NCBI RefSeq assembly: GCF_001187865.1
Contig: NZ_LGIT01000009.1
Coordinates: 2,170,001 to 2,234,000 of the forward strand
Length of the DNA: 64,000 bases
Direction of reading: 5' to 3'
Source of the DNA: Klebsiella sp. RIT-PI-d
GTDB taxonomy: Bacteria; Pseudomonadota; Gammaproteobacteria; Enterobacterales; Enterobacteriaceae
The notes beneath the pieces were generated by a model. It made no database searches and was not told the origin of the DNA. It saw nothing but the letters and a program-made list of their open reading frames with translations. Made by a program: the position numbers and the translations under genes. Shown piece after piece: positions 9,393-18,062 of the stretch; position 1 is the first letter of the stretch; the number at the start of each line of letters is the position of its first letter.

Positions 9393-10361
9393 TTATTTGC
9401 GCTGGTAATCGATAGACAGTCCATACCCCTGGACGCCATCGTTGCCAAGAGTAACGCCGCCGGACTCAATATTGTCGAACGCGGTTTTTGCTTCGGCATT
9501 GGTAACCGGAATAACCAGATCGCCATCATTGCGCGCGGCATTAACGATGCCTCCGGCCGCACCCAGTTGCAGGCTGGTACCGGTGAATTTCCAACGGTAG
9601 TGGTAATCGCCAGTGACTTCTTCGCCGGTCTGGTATTTGTTGTCGCCGTTTTTATCTTTCCACAGCAGAACTTTATAGGTGGTATTGGTTTTAAGTTTAG
9701 TATCGCTACCCAGCAGATTAGTGGTGGTGCCGGACTCGTAAATCACGACTTTAACGTTGTCGTCAACAACCGGACCTTCCGGAATATCGTCGTCATCTGA
9801 ACCGCCGCCGGCATTCGTAGACAAGTCGGAGAGTTGCAGGAGAGGTGCTATATTCGGATCGCCGGTGGTGGTGGTCGGGATGATTTTGATCCCAATATAG
9901 TAGTCAGCATCCTCGGTCCTAATGGTGTAACTGTCCTGACCGGTTGTGCCGCTGATTTCGACTGCATCAGAACCATCCTGCTGCTTAGACCGCATCCACA
10001 CAACCGTGGCTTTAGTTGCCACATTGCCCACATCCAGATCGCCTTCGGTATCGCCAATAGCCCAGTTAACGGAAACTTTATCACCGACATGGAACTGCTT
10101 ATCACCCTCAGTGCCGTTCAATACACGAGTACCGCGATCGATAGTCACCGTCACATGGTTTTTATCCCCCTCAGCAACGTTATCTGCCGAGCGGGTGATC
10201 CAGGGTACGGTACCCTGGATTGCACCAGTGCTTTCACTGACAATATGCCACTGGCCGCCCTTCAGATTGCCGTTGGCCGCCATGGCGGGGAATGAGCAAT
10301 ACCCGGCCACTGCCAGCGCTATAGCAACTTTCGTTAGCTGCCGTTGTAGATTTACCTGCAT
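9393..10361 (-). CDS. sivI: SivI-like exported protein of the adhesin locus
   Basis: A 322-residue exported protein in the position and size class of Salmonella SivI. I start it at MQVNLQRQLTK (10361), preceded by a GGAG ribosome-binding site, rather than ten codons upstream. The signal peptide ends near AMA-AN. The N-terminal region (GGQWHIVSESTGAIQGTVPW) resembles the mature N-terminus of RatA. An acidic linker with SDDDDIPEG follows. The last 120 residues match the C-terminus of the SinH-like protein, including an EF-hand-like loop (DKNGDNKYQTGE, residues 236-247) and GVQGYG. No membrane anchor is visible. It lies 44 bp downstream of sinH. Function is unknown; a surface or secreted partner of SinH is inferred. 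Confidence 0.75.
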   Translation of the reverse strand: MQVNLQRQLTKVAIALAVAGYCSFPAMAANGNLKGGQWHIVSESTGAIQGTVPWITRSADNVAEGDKNHVTVTIDRGTRVLNGTEGDKQFHVGDKVSVNWAIGDTEGDLDVGNVATKATVVWMRSKQQDGSDAVEISGTTGQDSYTIRTEDADYYIGIKIIPTTTTGDPNIAPLLQLSDLSTNAGGGSDDDDIPEGPVVDDNVKVVIYESGTTTNLLGSDTKLKTNTTYKVLLWKDKNGDNKYQTGEEVTGDYHYRWKFTGTSLQLGAAGGIVNAARNDGDLVIPVTNAEAKTAFDNIESGGVTLGNDGVQGYGLSIDYQRK

Positions 10362-10405
10362 TAAGATTCTCCATTTCCTTATATTCGGCAACTGCCTTGC
10401 CGACG

Positions 10406-12586
10406 CTATTTATGGGTATAAACCACACGTATGCCATATCCCTGCACACCATCAGCTGAGTCAGCATCAAACTTCCGCGCTGCTTCTTTATTCGTTACAG
10501 GAAGAACTAAATCCTCGTTAGCGGTATTCGCCTGTGCACCGGTGTGTCCACGAACGCTGGTACCGGTAAATTCCCACTGGTAGTCGAACTGTTTCATTTC
10601 CTCGGCCGTGAGCTGTTCCGACATCTGAAAAACACCATCGTTGTTGCGATCGCGCCACAGCATGAACCGATAGGTATTATTAACGCCGGGATGCCGGGTC
10701 TCGTTTGCAATCAGATTGACGGGGTTCGAATTATTTAATTGATAAATGACAGGGTGGACGTCTGCCGCCCCGTTTCCGGTGAAAGTGATATCAACAAAAT
10801 TACTGTCACCATAGGGTTCGGCCCTGGCTTTCCAGCGCCATGTGCCGGGTAACGTACTGGCCAGCGTGATCGTGCCCGCAGCCTTATCGCGGCTGGCAAT
10901 AAAAAGACACGGCACTTCAGAGGTGCAAGGTTTTGCAGCCAGGGTAACTTTTTGATCGTTACTGTCGTACAGCTCAGAAAGCATCTCATCATCGGTTAGT
11001 GGTTTACCATTACGATCGGTCGACTCTCCATAAGAATCTGTTAACAGTAGATCCATAACCACGCCATCAATGCCGTCAGCTCTGGCGCTGGCATCATGAC
11101 TATGCTCAGTGCTTTTGACAGCGCTAACGTTATTCACCACCAGTTCAATTTTCCGGTTCTGCTGCACGGTGATTTCCACAACCCCGGAGTTGCGGGTATT
11201 GCCTTTTTCATCTTCGAGCGTAATACGCATTTTCCAGGTATTAAGTGCAGTTCGCTCCTCATCCGTACTGGCATTTACCCACGCCGGAAGGATCAGATCC
11301 CAGCGATTGTTGTTACCTTCGCTTAGGGTATTGGCTTTTACCACGGGCATGACCAGAGTGCGGTTGGCGTTATTTTTAGCCTGCCAGGATGCAGCTACAA
11401 TTTTGTAGTGATGATTGATGAGGGCATTGATCGTCCATTTACATTTTTCCAGACCTACCCCGGCTTCCGGGTTATCCTGGATAATACACTCCGGGTGCAC
11501 ATTCGTTTCGTTAGCTTTAAGCCAAAGCGTAACGTCCAGCGGATCTTTTTCCCGGTATTCCAGCACAATGAAATTATTGCGGTCGACAAAATCGGTACGG
11601 CTACCGATCAGTGAATGCTGAGTTTTAACATTATCAGGATCCAGCTGGCTTGCTATCGATGAGCCAAACTGATACGTCATAGTGGCATTGATGCTTAAGT
11701 CGGTATTGTCTCCAGTCCCTGCTTTATAGTCCGTACTCACGGTGACCAGCGGGACCGGCGTGTAATTCAGACCAACCGTTACCGCATGAGGATCTCTTTG
11801 TAAGTTATCCGTACCAAATAGCGCCACTTGATCGCCATAGTACTGTTCATAGACGAGTTTAGCGCCAAGCTGCGGGTAAAATGGCAGCCATGCTTCAGAA
11901 CGCACGTCCCATCCGCGTGCCGGGCGTTCTTCGTAAAATTCGAAATCTCTGGAGTCTTTCCAGTCAGAAAGGGGATGGTAATAGTTAGCGGAAAAACGCA
12001 GGAAATCAGTCCATGCTTCTGTACCAAGACCGAGGCGACGATGCCCGCGAGTAACATCATAGTCATAGAAAACGTTACTCCCCAGCAGCCAGTTATCGAC
12101 ATTGCGACGTACGCCAATACCGACGTTGCCAATGGTACGATCTTCTTTACGCTGGGCTGAAAACTGACTGAAAATGAGGGTGGTTTGATTGTCATACCAC
12201 GGCACAAAATAATCCAGAGAGCTTCCTTCCAGATTACCGGTTTCATCAATGGACAGATTGGTTCGCACTTTGCCGTAAGGAGACATCAGCCCCTCAACCC
12301 ACGACTGAGCAGATGACGTTATCTGTCCCTGAAGATAACTACGGGCCTGAGACTGAAGTGCTGCTGGTGTAAGGTTATCGAAACCCTGCATCGCTGAATT
12401 GGTAATATAGTCAGCGCTTTTCTGCGTATATGATTTGCCACTATCATCCCGTTCTGGTGTATCGCTGCCAAGCTCGGGTAATGAAGACTCTGTTAAATCT
12501 ACAATTCCCGGCGTATCGGCGGCAGACACGGAGAATGCGACAGCCGGTATTAATAGTAAAATAATAACGCGCATCCATTGCGCCAT
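10406..12586 (-). CDS. sinH: SinH-like intimin/invasin-family inverse autotransporter
   Basis: A 726-residue outer-membrane protein resembling SinH (SivH) of Salmonella. A signal peptide (MRVIILLLIPAVAFSVSA region) is followed by a short periplasmic segment. The inverse-autotransporter beta-domain spans about residues 95-330 (SLDYFVPWYDNQ, GVRRNVDNWLLGSNVFYDYD, RRLGLGTEAW, FRFSANYYHPLSDW-like strands). The remaining 390 residues are the passenger, with Ig-like sequence and a C-terminal domain shared with SivI, including an EF-hand-like loop (DRNNDGVFQMSE, residues 646-657). No LysM domain is seen. GGGATGG precedes the ATG. It is the promoter-proximal gene of the locus. Adhesion is the family role; the ligand is unknown. 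Confidence 0.87.
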   Translation of the reverse strand: MAQWMRVIILLLIPAVAFSVSAADTPGIVDLTESSLPELGSDTPERDDSGKSYTQKSADYITNSAMQGFDNLTPAALQSQARSYLQGQITSSAQSWVEGLMSPYGKVRTNLSIDETGNLEGSSLDYFVPWYDNQTTLIFSQFSAQRKEDRTIGNVGIGVRRNVDNWLLGSNVFYDYDVTRGHRRLGLGTEAWTDFLRFSANYYHPLSDWKDSRDFEFYEERPARGWDVRSEAWLPFYPQLGAKLVYEQYYGDQVALFGTDNLQRDPHAVTVGLNYTPVPLVTVSTDYKAGTGDNTDLSINATMTYQFGSSIASQLDPDNVKTQHSLIGSRTDFVDRNNFIVLEYREKDPLDVTLWLKANETNVHPECIIQDNPEAGVGLEKCKWTINALINHHYKIVAASWQAKNNANRTLVMPVVKANTLSEGNNNRWDLILPAWVNASTDEERTALNTWKMRITLEDEKGNTRNSGVVEITVQQNRKIELVVNNVSAVKSTEHSHDASARADGIDGVVMDLLLTDSYGESTDRNGKPLTDDEMLSELYDSNDQKVTLAAKPCTSEVPCLFIASRDKAAGTITLASTLPGTWRWKARAEPYGDSNFVDITFTGNGAADVHPVIYQLNNSNPVNLIANETRHPGVNNTYRFMLWRDRNNDGVFQMSEQLTAEEMKQFDYQWEFTGTSVRGHTGAQANTANEDLVLPVTNKEAARKFDADSADGVQGYGIRVVYTHK

Positions 12587-12958
12587 ACGACAACCATCCC
12601 TAAGTTAATCGTAATTAATGCATACTGTGTATAACGCTTTAATACGCAGTATACCTATCAGAAAATATAGACATATTTACAATCATTATAACTTGAGGTA
12701 AATACGCCTGTATTTATTACATGTCTAATTAACTATTTTTATTTACAGCGTATGCGCATTCGGAAAACTAAAACCTGGTATAACTAAATGGCGGCAATTA
12801 GATTAGAAAAATTAATAATACACTCTGCCATTATTAATCGTTTATATTAGTAAAGCTACTATAAGGCACTAAAAAATAGAGACTATCTATCCATAGATAA
12901 TATCTCATCCTAGCAAGCGAAAATAAGAGGTTCAATTTAGAAAAATTTAATTTCTGGT
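12587..12958. other. AT-rich non-coding leader upstream of sinH with an 11-bp dyad
   Basis: This 372-bp stretch between yfgJ and sinH holds no credible gene. It is clearly AT-rich compared with its neighbours, as expected for H-NS-silenced horizontally acquired DNA (inference). The arms ATACTGTGTAT (12622-12632) and ATACGCAGTAT (12642-12652) form a dyad with one mismatch and a 9-bp spacer, 36-66 bp upstream of the sinH start codon. That position suits an operator. I could not place a convincing -35/-10 pair. Confidence 0.55.
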
Positions 12959-13180
12959 TTAGTTATTTTTAAGAGAAAATAAAACGCGTTTTTTAGAAAT
13001 AAGTCCGTGTCCGTACTTGCAAAAATAATCTACCGAACCACATGCTTTTAATACCTGTAACGGCTGCTGGCAGTCAGGGCAGCGGGCATCCAGCAGGTAG
13101 TCCATATTGCAGGCCGTACAGTGCGCGGTATCACCTTCGCGGACGAGGAGGTTTCGACAGACCGGGCAAATCAGTTCCAT
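12959..13180 (-). CDS. yfgJ: Zinc-ribbon protein YfgJ
   Basis: A 73-residue small protein with three Cys pairs: CPVC near the start, CTAC, and CPDC, then a Cys in LKACGS and one in YFCKYG. This is the zinc-ribbon pattern of YfgJ. The core LQVLKACGSVDYFC and HGLISKKRV agrees with the E. coli protein (71 residues), but the last residues (LFSLKNN) differ and run directly into the AT-rich island flank. The gene lies 60 bp after der. Function in the cell is unknown. Confidence 0.85.
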   Translation of the reverse strand: MELICPVCRNLLVREGDTAHCTACNMDYLLDARCPDCQQPLQVLKACGSVDYFCKYGHGLISKKRVLFSLKNN

Positions 13181-13204
13181 ACATCACCTCAATGTTATGT
13201 TGAT

Positions 13205-13231
13205 CCCCCTTCTCTGGCGTAAAGAAGGGGG
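13205..13231. terminator. Stem-loop between der and yfgJ
   Basis: CCCCCTTCT (13205-13213) pairs with AGAAGGGGG (13223-13231), a perfect 9-bp stem with a 9-nt loop, 9 bp beyond the der stop codon. No U-tract follows on the minus strand, so it may be a processing or attenuation structure rather than a full terminator. Confidence 0.45.
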
Positions 13232-13240
13232 AAAAGCAAA

Positions 13241-14719
13241 TTACTTACTTTTCTTAATGTGACTGATCAGACGCTTACGTTTACGTAACTGATTCGGTGT
13301 TAAGGTATTACGCTTATTCGCAAACGGGTTTTCACCCTCTTTAAACTGAATACGAATTGGCGTTCCCATAACATCCAGCGACTTACGGAAGTAGTTCATC
13401 AGATAACGTTTGTAAGAATCAGGCAGGTCTTTCACCTGGTTACCATGAATAACCACAATTGGTGGATTGTAGCCACCGGCATGAGCATATTTCAGCTTAA
13501 CGCGACGTCCACGTACCAGCGGCGGCTGATGGTCTTCCGAGGCCATGGTCATGATCCGCGTTAGCATTGCGGTGCTGACACGGCGCGTCGAACTGTCGTA
13601 AGCTTCACGGATGGATTCAAACAGGTTACCTACACCGCTACCGTGCAGTGCCGAAATAAAGTGCACGCGGGCAAAATCGATAAAGCCCAGACGGTAATCC
13701 AGAGTCTCTTTTACCTGCTCTCTGATTTCCTGGCTCAGGCCATCCCACTTGTTGACCACGATCACCAGTGAACGACCGCTGTTGAGGATAAAGCCCAGCA
13801 GCGAAAGATCCTGATCGGAAATGCCTTCGCGAGCATCAATTACCAGCAAACAGACGTTAGCATCTTCAATTGCCTGTAGCGTCTTGATAACAGAGAATTT
13901 TTCGACAGTTTCAGTGATTTTTCCACGCTTGCGTACTCCGGCAGTATCGATAAGCACATATTCACGCTCATCGCGCTCCATAGGAATATAGATACTGTCA
14001 CGGGTGGTTCCCGGCATGTCGAAAACCACAACACGATCTTCACCCAGAATACGGTTAGTCAGCGTTGATTTACCGACGTTGGGACGACCCACAATAGCAA
14101 TTTTGATCGGCAGATCCTGCGGATTAAAATCATCCTCCTCTTCTTCGACTTCAGTTCCATTCTGCTCAGCTTCAAACTGCTTCCAGTACTCAGCATCTTC
14201 GTCGATCTCTTCAGGTGGGTTCACCTCGTCAACAAACGGCAGCAGTACGTGTTCAAGCAAACTGACTACGCCACGTCCGTGCGACGCAGCGATGGCATGA
14301 ATATCACCCAGCCCCAGCGACCAGAAGTCGGCAACAGCCTGATCCGGATCGATGCCATCGGTTTTATTCGCCACGAGAAAAGTAGGTTTTTGACGCGAGC
14401 GTAAATGTTTAGCGATGCCTTCATCCGCAGGCATCAGGCCAGCACGGGCATCAACCATAAACAGAACGACATCAGCTTCTTCAATAGCCAGCAGAGATTG
14501 CTCTGCCATACGGGTTTCGACACCCTCTTCCGTGCCATCAATACCGCCGGTATCAATACAAATAAACTCACGCCCTTCAACTTCGGCCCGACCGTACTTA
14601 CGGTCACGCGTCAGCCCGGGGAAATCCGCCACCAGCGCATCGCGGGTGCGTGTAAGACGGTTAAATAGCGTGGATTTTCCGACGTTAGGGCGTCCGACAA
14701 GCGCGACCACAGGTATCAT
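13241..14719 (-). CDS. der: Ribosome-assembly GTPase Der (EngA)
   Basis: Der is an essential double GTPase that acts in late 50S ribosomal subunit assembly. The 492-residue protein has two G domains, each with the P-loop GRPNVGKST (about residues 9-17 and 210-218), DxxG switch motifs (DTGG, DTAG) and NK-x-D specificity motifs (NKTD, NKWD). An acidic linker separates the G domains, and a C-terminal KH-like domain ends in a basic tail. Length fits the E. coli protein (490). It lies 119 bp downstream of bamB with a hairpin between them. Confidence 0.98.
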   Translation of the reverse strand: MIPVVALVGRPNVGKSTLFNRLTRTRDALVADFPGLTRDRKYGRAEVEGREFICIDTGGIDGTEEGVETRMAEQSLLAIEEADVVLFMVDARAGLMPADEGIAKHLRSRQKPTFLVANKTDGIDPDQAVADFWSLGLGDIHAIAASHGRGVVSLLEHVLLPFVDEVNPPEEIDEDAEYWKQFEAEQNGTEVEEEEDDFNPQDLPIKIAIVGRPNVGKSTLTNRILGEDRVVVFDMPGTTRDSIYIPMERDEREYVLIDTAGVRKRGKITETVEKFSVIKTLQAIEDANVCLLVIDAREGISDQDLSLLGFILNSGRSLVIVVNKWDGLSQEIREQVKETLDYRLGFIDFARVHFISALHGSGVGNLFESIREAYDSSTRRVSTAMLTRIMTMASEDHQPPLVRGRRVKLKYAHAGGYNPPIVVIHGNQVKDLPDSYKRYLMNYFRKSLDVMGTPIRIQFKEGENPFANKRNTLTPNQLRKRKRLISHIKKSK

Positions 14720-14788
14720 GTTTAAAGCCTCTTTTACTCAAATTCATTCAAAAATAGCCGTTAATATCGCTATTTCTATAAACAGCAA

Positions 14789-14814
14789 ACGGCCCCTGTA
14801 ACTACAGGAGCCGT
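14789..14814 (-). terminator. Stem-loop between bamB and der
   Basis: ACGGC-C-CCTGT pairs with ACAGG-A-GCCGT in the 119-bp bamB-der gap. On the minus strand the stem is followed by TTTGCTGTTT, a moderate U-rich tail. It could end part of the bamB transcripts or separate the two genes' expression. Confidence 0.5.
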
Positions 14815-14838
14815 CGATAACATTAATTACGCGAGGTA

Positions 14839-16017
14839 TTAACGCGTAATCGCGTACAGCGTACCGTCTTTTGCCTGGATAAGCAGTTTACCATCCGCGA
14901 CAACCGGATTGGTCAGGAAGCCGGAGCTATCCAGTTTTTGCTGTGCGACAAAATGGCCATCATCAGGGTTAACCCAATGTACATAACCTTCGCTGTCACC
15001 CACGACAAGAGAACCATTATACAGCGCTGGCGCAGTCAGATTACGATGTAGCAAATCGCTTTGCGTCCACTGCGTCACGCCACCGTCAGTCGTCAGCGCA
15101 AGCAGACGGTCATTCTGATCGACGATATAAATATGACCGTTTTCTACGATAAAATCATTGACTGAACCCAGTTCACGTTTCCACATGATCTGCCCGCTGC
15201 GCAGATCCAGCGCCGTCAGATTACCGTTATACGCCAGCGCGTAAATAACCCCATCCACCACGACCGGCGTAGTATCGACATCGCTAAGACGATCGATTTC
15301 CGTCGGGCCAGTAGCCTGAGAAATACGCTGCTGCCAAATCATCTGGCCCTGCTCCATCAGCACAGCGCTGACCCGGCCGTTGTCGCCGCCAACAATGGCT
15401 GCGCCAAATGCGGTAACCGGTGCAGACTCGCCGCGCAGTGAGAGCGCCGGCATATCCAGGTTAACAGTCCACTTGACGGCACCATCCATCTGATTCAGCG
15501 CCTGAAGCTGGCCGTTGCTGGTATGAATGAGCACGACGCCATCGCTGATAACCGGGCGAGAGAGCGCTTCACCAGCAACCTGGGTCTGCCACGCCACGCT
15601 GCCATCGCTGGTATTTAACGCGTAAACCTGAGCCTTTTCGCTGCCAATATAAACATGACCGCCGTCAACCGTTACGCCACCGGACAGCAGCGCCGGAGAG
15701 GAAGAGAACCAGCCTTTTTTCTCAGCCAGACTCACGGTCCAGACTTCTTTACCATCGTCAGCGTTAATCGCTTTAACCGTACCGCGACGATCGGCTGCAT
15801 ACACAATACCGTCAGCAAATGCCGGATGCAGGTTAGAGTAAAACTCACCGATTCCGCTACCTACGGAGGTATCCCATGCCGTATTCGGCGTGAACTGGTT
15901 TTCAACCTGCGGCAGCGGAGACATTTTCACAACATCTTCTTCGCCGTTAAACAGTGAACACCCACTTAACAACGCGACAGACAGCACGCCAGGCAGAAGT
16001 AATTTACGCAATTGCAT
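14839..16017 (-). CDS. bamB: Outer-membrane protein assembly lipoprotein BamB
   Basis: BamB is the lipoprotein subunit of the BAM complex that assists beta-barrel insertion into the outer membrane. The 392-residue protein has a lipoprotein signal with lipobox LLSGC (Cys20), then an eight-bladed beta-propeller built from PQQ-like repeats (motifs such as ALNTSDGSVAWQT, ALDLRSGQIMWK, WVNPDDGHFVAQ). Length equals the E. coli protein. It lies 10 bp after yfgM in the hisS-yfgM-bamB gene string. Confidence 0.98.
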   Translation of the reverse strand: MQLRKLLLPGVLSVALLSGCSLFNGEEDVVKMSPLPQVENQFTPNTAWDTSVGSGIGEFYSNLHPAFADGIVYAADRRGTVKAINADDGKEVWTVSLAEKKGWFSSSPALLSGGVTVDGGHVYIGSEKAQVYALNTSDGSVAWQTQVAGEALSRPVISDGVVLIHTSNGQLQALNQMDGAVKWTVNLDMPALSLRGESAPVTAFGAAIVGGDNGRVSAVLMEQGQMIWQQRISQATGPTEIDRLSDVDTTPVVVDGVIYALAYNGNLTALDLRSGQIMWKRELGSVNDFIVENGHIYIVDQNDRLLALTTDGGVTQWTQSDLLHRNLTAPALYNGSLVVGDSEGYVHWVNPDDGHFVAQQKLDSSGFLTNPVVADGKLLIQAKDGTLYAITR

Positions 16018-16027
16018 CGGGTCCCTC

Positions 16028-16648
16028 TCAGATGGACAAATTATTCATTTTCATGCGCATCATTTCACTCAGCGCAGGCGAAGAGTCGCTTTTAACACCC
16101 GCTTCCCATGCAGCATGTGCGCCCTTTTTATCACCTTTGCTTAGCAATATTTCACCGCGCAAATCAGCAACGATAGCCGTCCAGCCTTCACCCTTGATGT
16201 TTTCCAGCGTTTTCAGCGCGGCATCTGCCTGTTTTTGCTGAAGCTGCACGCGGGCGAGGCGCATGTTAATTATGGACTGCAGATTTTCATCCGATGCGTC
16301 AGCCAGCCCCTGCTGTAACTGCTTACCGGCTTTATCCATTTCATTTTTGTCGACATACTGCTGCGCTAATTTAAGCGACGCAAAAGCACCGTAGACATTT
16401 TTGTTATCTGCCGCAAACTTTTCAGCCGCGACCAGCGTTTCAGGCTTATCAGCCTGCATCGCCGCAACGGTATTTTCATACGCCAGCGACGAGGTTTTTG
16501 ATACATCAGCCTGATGGCCCGCCCAGTAACGCCACCCAACCAGAGCGCCAATACCTAAAATGACGCCGACAGCCAGCGCCTTACCATTCTCAGTGAAGAA
16601 GCGTTTAAGCGCATCAACCTGCTCATGTTCGTTTTCGTAGATTTCCAC
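16028..16648 (-). CDS. yfgM: Periplasmic-facing TPR protein YfgM (ancillary SecYEG partner)
   Basis: YfgM is an inner-membrane protein with a periplasmic TPR domain; in E. coli it binds PpiD and the SecYEG translocon and modulates RcsB. I start it at the GTG at 16648, preceded by AAGGAG, which gives VEIYENEHEQ and the usual 206 residues; an upstream ATG would extend it inside hisS. One membrane segment (about residues 22-43, LAVGVILGIGALVGWRYW) precedes TPR-like helices to the C-terminus (MMRMKMNNLSI). It lies 13 bp after hisS. Confidence 0.93.
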   Translation of the reverse strand: MEIYENEHEQVDALKRFFTENGKALAVGVILGIGALVGWRYWAGHQADVSKTSSLAYENTVAAMQADKPETLVAAEKFAADNKNVYGAFASLKLAQQYVDKNEMDKAGKQLQQGLADASDENLQSIINMRLARVQLQQKQADAALKTLENIKGEGWTAIVADLRGEILLSKGDKKGAHAAWEAGVKSDSSPALSEMMRMKMNNLSI

Positions 16649-16661
16649 GCGGTCCTGCTCC

Positions 16662-17951
16662 TTAGCCCAGTAACGTACGCAAATGCGCGGCAACACTGTC
16701 CTGCGCAACGGTGGTTTGCTCACCTGAATGCAAATCCTTCACCACCACAGTATGGTCAGCGACTTCTGATTCGCCGAGGACCAGGGCAACGCGAGCACCC
16801 CATTTGTCCGCGCGGGCGAACTGCTTCTTGAAATTGCCGCCGCCGTGGTTGGTCATTAGCTTCACGCCGTGAACGCCATCGCGCACGCGCTCAGCCAGAT
16901 TCAATGCTGCCGACTGCGTATCCTGGCCTGAAGCAACCAGATATATATCGACAACAGGATCGGCAGTAAATTCCGGATTAACCGCCTGAACCAACAAAAC
17001 AAGGCGTTCCAGGCCCATGGCGAAACCCACAGCGGGCGTAGCACGACCGCCCAGCTGTTCTACCAGGCCATCGTAACGTCCGCCTGCACAGACCGTACCC
17101 TGCGCCCCAAGACTGGTGGTCACCCACTCAAAGACAGTACGGTTGTAGTAATCCAGACCACGAACCAGACGCTGGTTGATAGTATAAGAAATACCTGCCG
17201 CTTCGAGCAGCTTGCATAAGCCTGCAAAATGCTCGCGAGACTCATCATCCAGGTAATCCGCCAGTTCAGGCGCATCGTTTAGCAGTGCCTGCACCTGCTG
17301 ATTTTTGGAATCCAGTACCCGCAGCGGGTTGGAATACATGCGGCGTTTACAGTCTTCGTCCAGCTTATCTTTATGCTGTTCAAGGAAGGCCACTAATGCA
17401 TCGCGATAGCGCGCGCGCGCGTCCAGCGAACCAATCGAATTCAGTTCGAGTTTAACGTGTTCAGCGATACCCAGTTCACGCCACCAGCGGGCGGTCAGTA
17501 AAATCAGTTCAGCGTCGATGTCCGGGCCCTGCAGGCCAAAAACTTCAAGTCCCATCTGGTGGAACTGACGATAGCGCCCTTTTTGCGGACGTTCATGGCG
17601 GAACATCGGGCCGATATACCACAGGCGCTGTTCCTGATTGTGCAGTATGCCGTGTTCGATACCGGCGCGAACGCACCCTGCGGTGCCTTCCGGACGCATG
17701 GTCAACAGGGTAACTTCTTCACCATCGCGCTCGCGATCGCTGAAGGTGTACATCTCTTTTTCAACGACATCGGTGACTTCACCAATCGCCCGTTTGAAAA
17801 GAGGGGTTTGCTCAAGCACCGGCGTACGAATCTCACGATATCCATAGGACTCGACGACACCCTTGATGATTTTTTCAACCCGTTGCCATACTGCAGTATC
17901 TTCCGGCAAATAATCATTCATACCGCGTACAGACTGAATTTTCTTTGACAC
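16662..17951 (-). CDS. hisS: Histidine--tRNA ligase
   Basis: HisRS charges tRNA-His. The 429-residue class II synthetase shows motif 2 ([14 protein letters not shown]), the histidine-specific [11 protein letters not shown] and AGGRYDGL, motif 3 (GFAMGLERL), and the C-terminal anticodon-binding domain ([20 protein letters not shown]). The C-terminal two thirds look like standard enteric HisRS. The first 145 residues or so are unusual: they include [19 protein letters not shown] where E. coli has EDRNGDSLTLRPEG, making the protein about 5 residues longer than the 424 expected. All catalytic motifs are intact, so it should be functional. Confidence 0.96.
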   Translation of the reverse strand: MSKKIQSVRGMNDYLPEDTAVWQRVEKIIKGVVESYGYREIRTPVLEQTPLFKRAIGEVTDVVEKEMYTFSDRERDGEEVTLLTMRPEGTAGCVRAGIEHGILHNQEQRLWYIGPMFRHERPQKGRYRQFHQMGLEVFGLQGPDIDAELILLTARWWRELGIAEHVKLELNSIGSLDARARYRDALVAFLEQHKDKLDEDCKRRMYSNPLRVLDSKNQQVQALLNDAPELADYLDDESREHFAGLCKLLEAAGISYTINQRLVRGLDYYNRTVFEWVTTSLGAQGTVCAGGRYDGLVEQLGGRATPAVGFAMGLERLVLLVQAVNPEFTADPVVDIYLVASGQDTQSAALNLAERVRDGVHGVKLMTNHGGGNFKKQFARADKWGARVALVLGESEVADHTVVVKDLHSGEQTTVAQDSVAAHLRTLLG

Positions 17952-18037
17952 GTTAATTCTCTATTCTGAATATAAAAATGAACCCAAAGCGCTTTTCCGA
18001 ACCAGGCGGGATCAGCAATAAGGGTTCAATCATACAC

Positions 18038-18056
18038 GGGAAGCTAAGCGCTTCCC
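18038..18056 (-). terminator. Stem-loop after ispG
   Basis: GGGAAGC (18038-18044) and GCTTCCC (18050-18056) form a 7-bp stem with a 5-nt loop, 6 bp beyond the ispG stop codon. There is no U-run after it, so termination is unproven. Confidence 0.35.
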
Positions 18057-18062
18057 ATCATG

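Noticed and set aside
3533-13180. Evidence for a mobile element (integrase, transposase, tRNA attachment site, flanking direct repeats) around the adhesin genes
   Set aside because: None found by eye; the island call rests on gene content and locus only.
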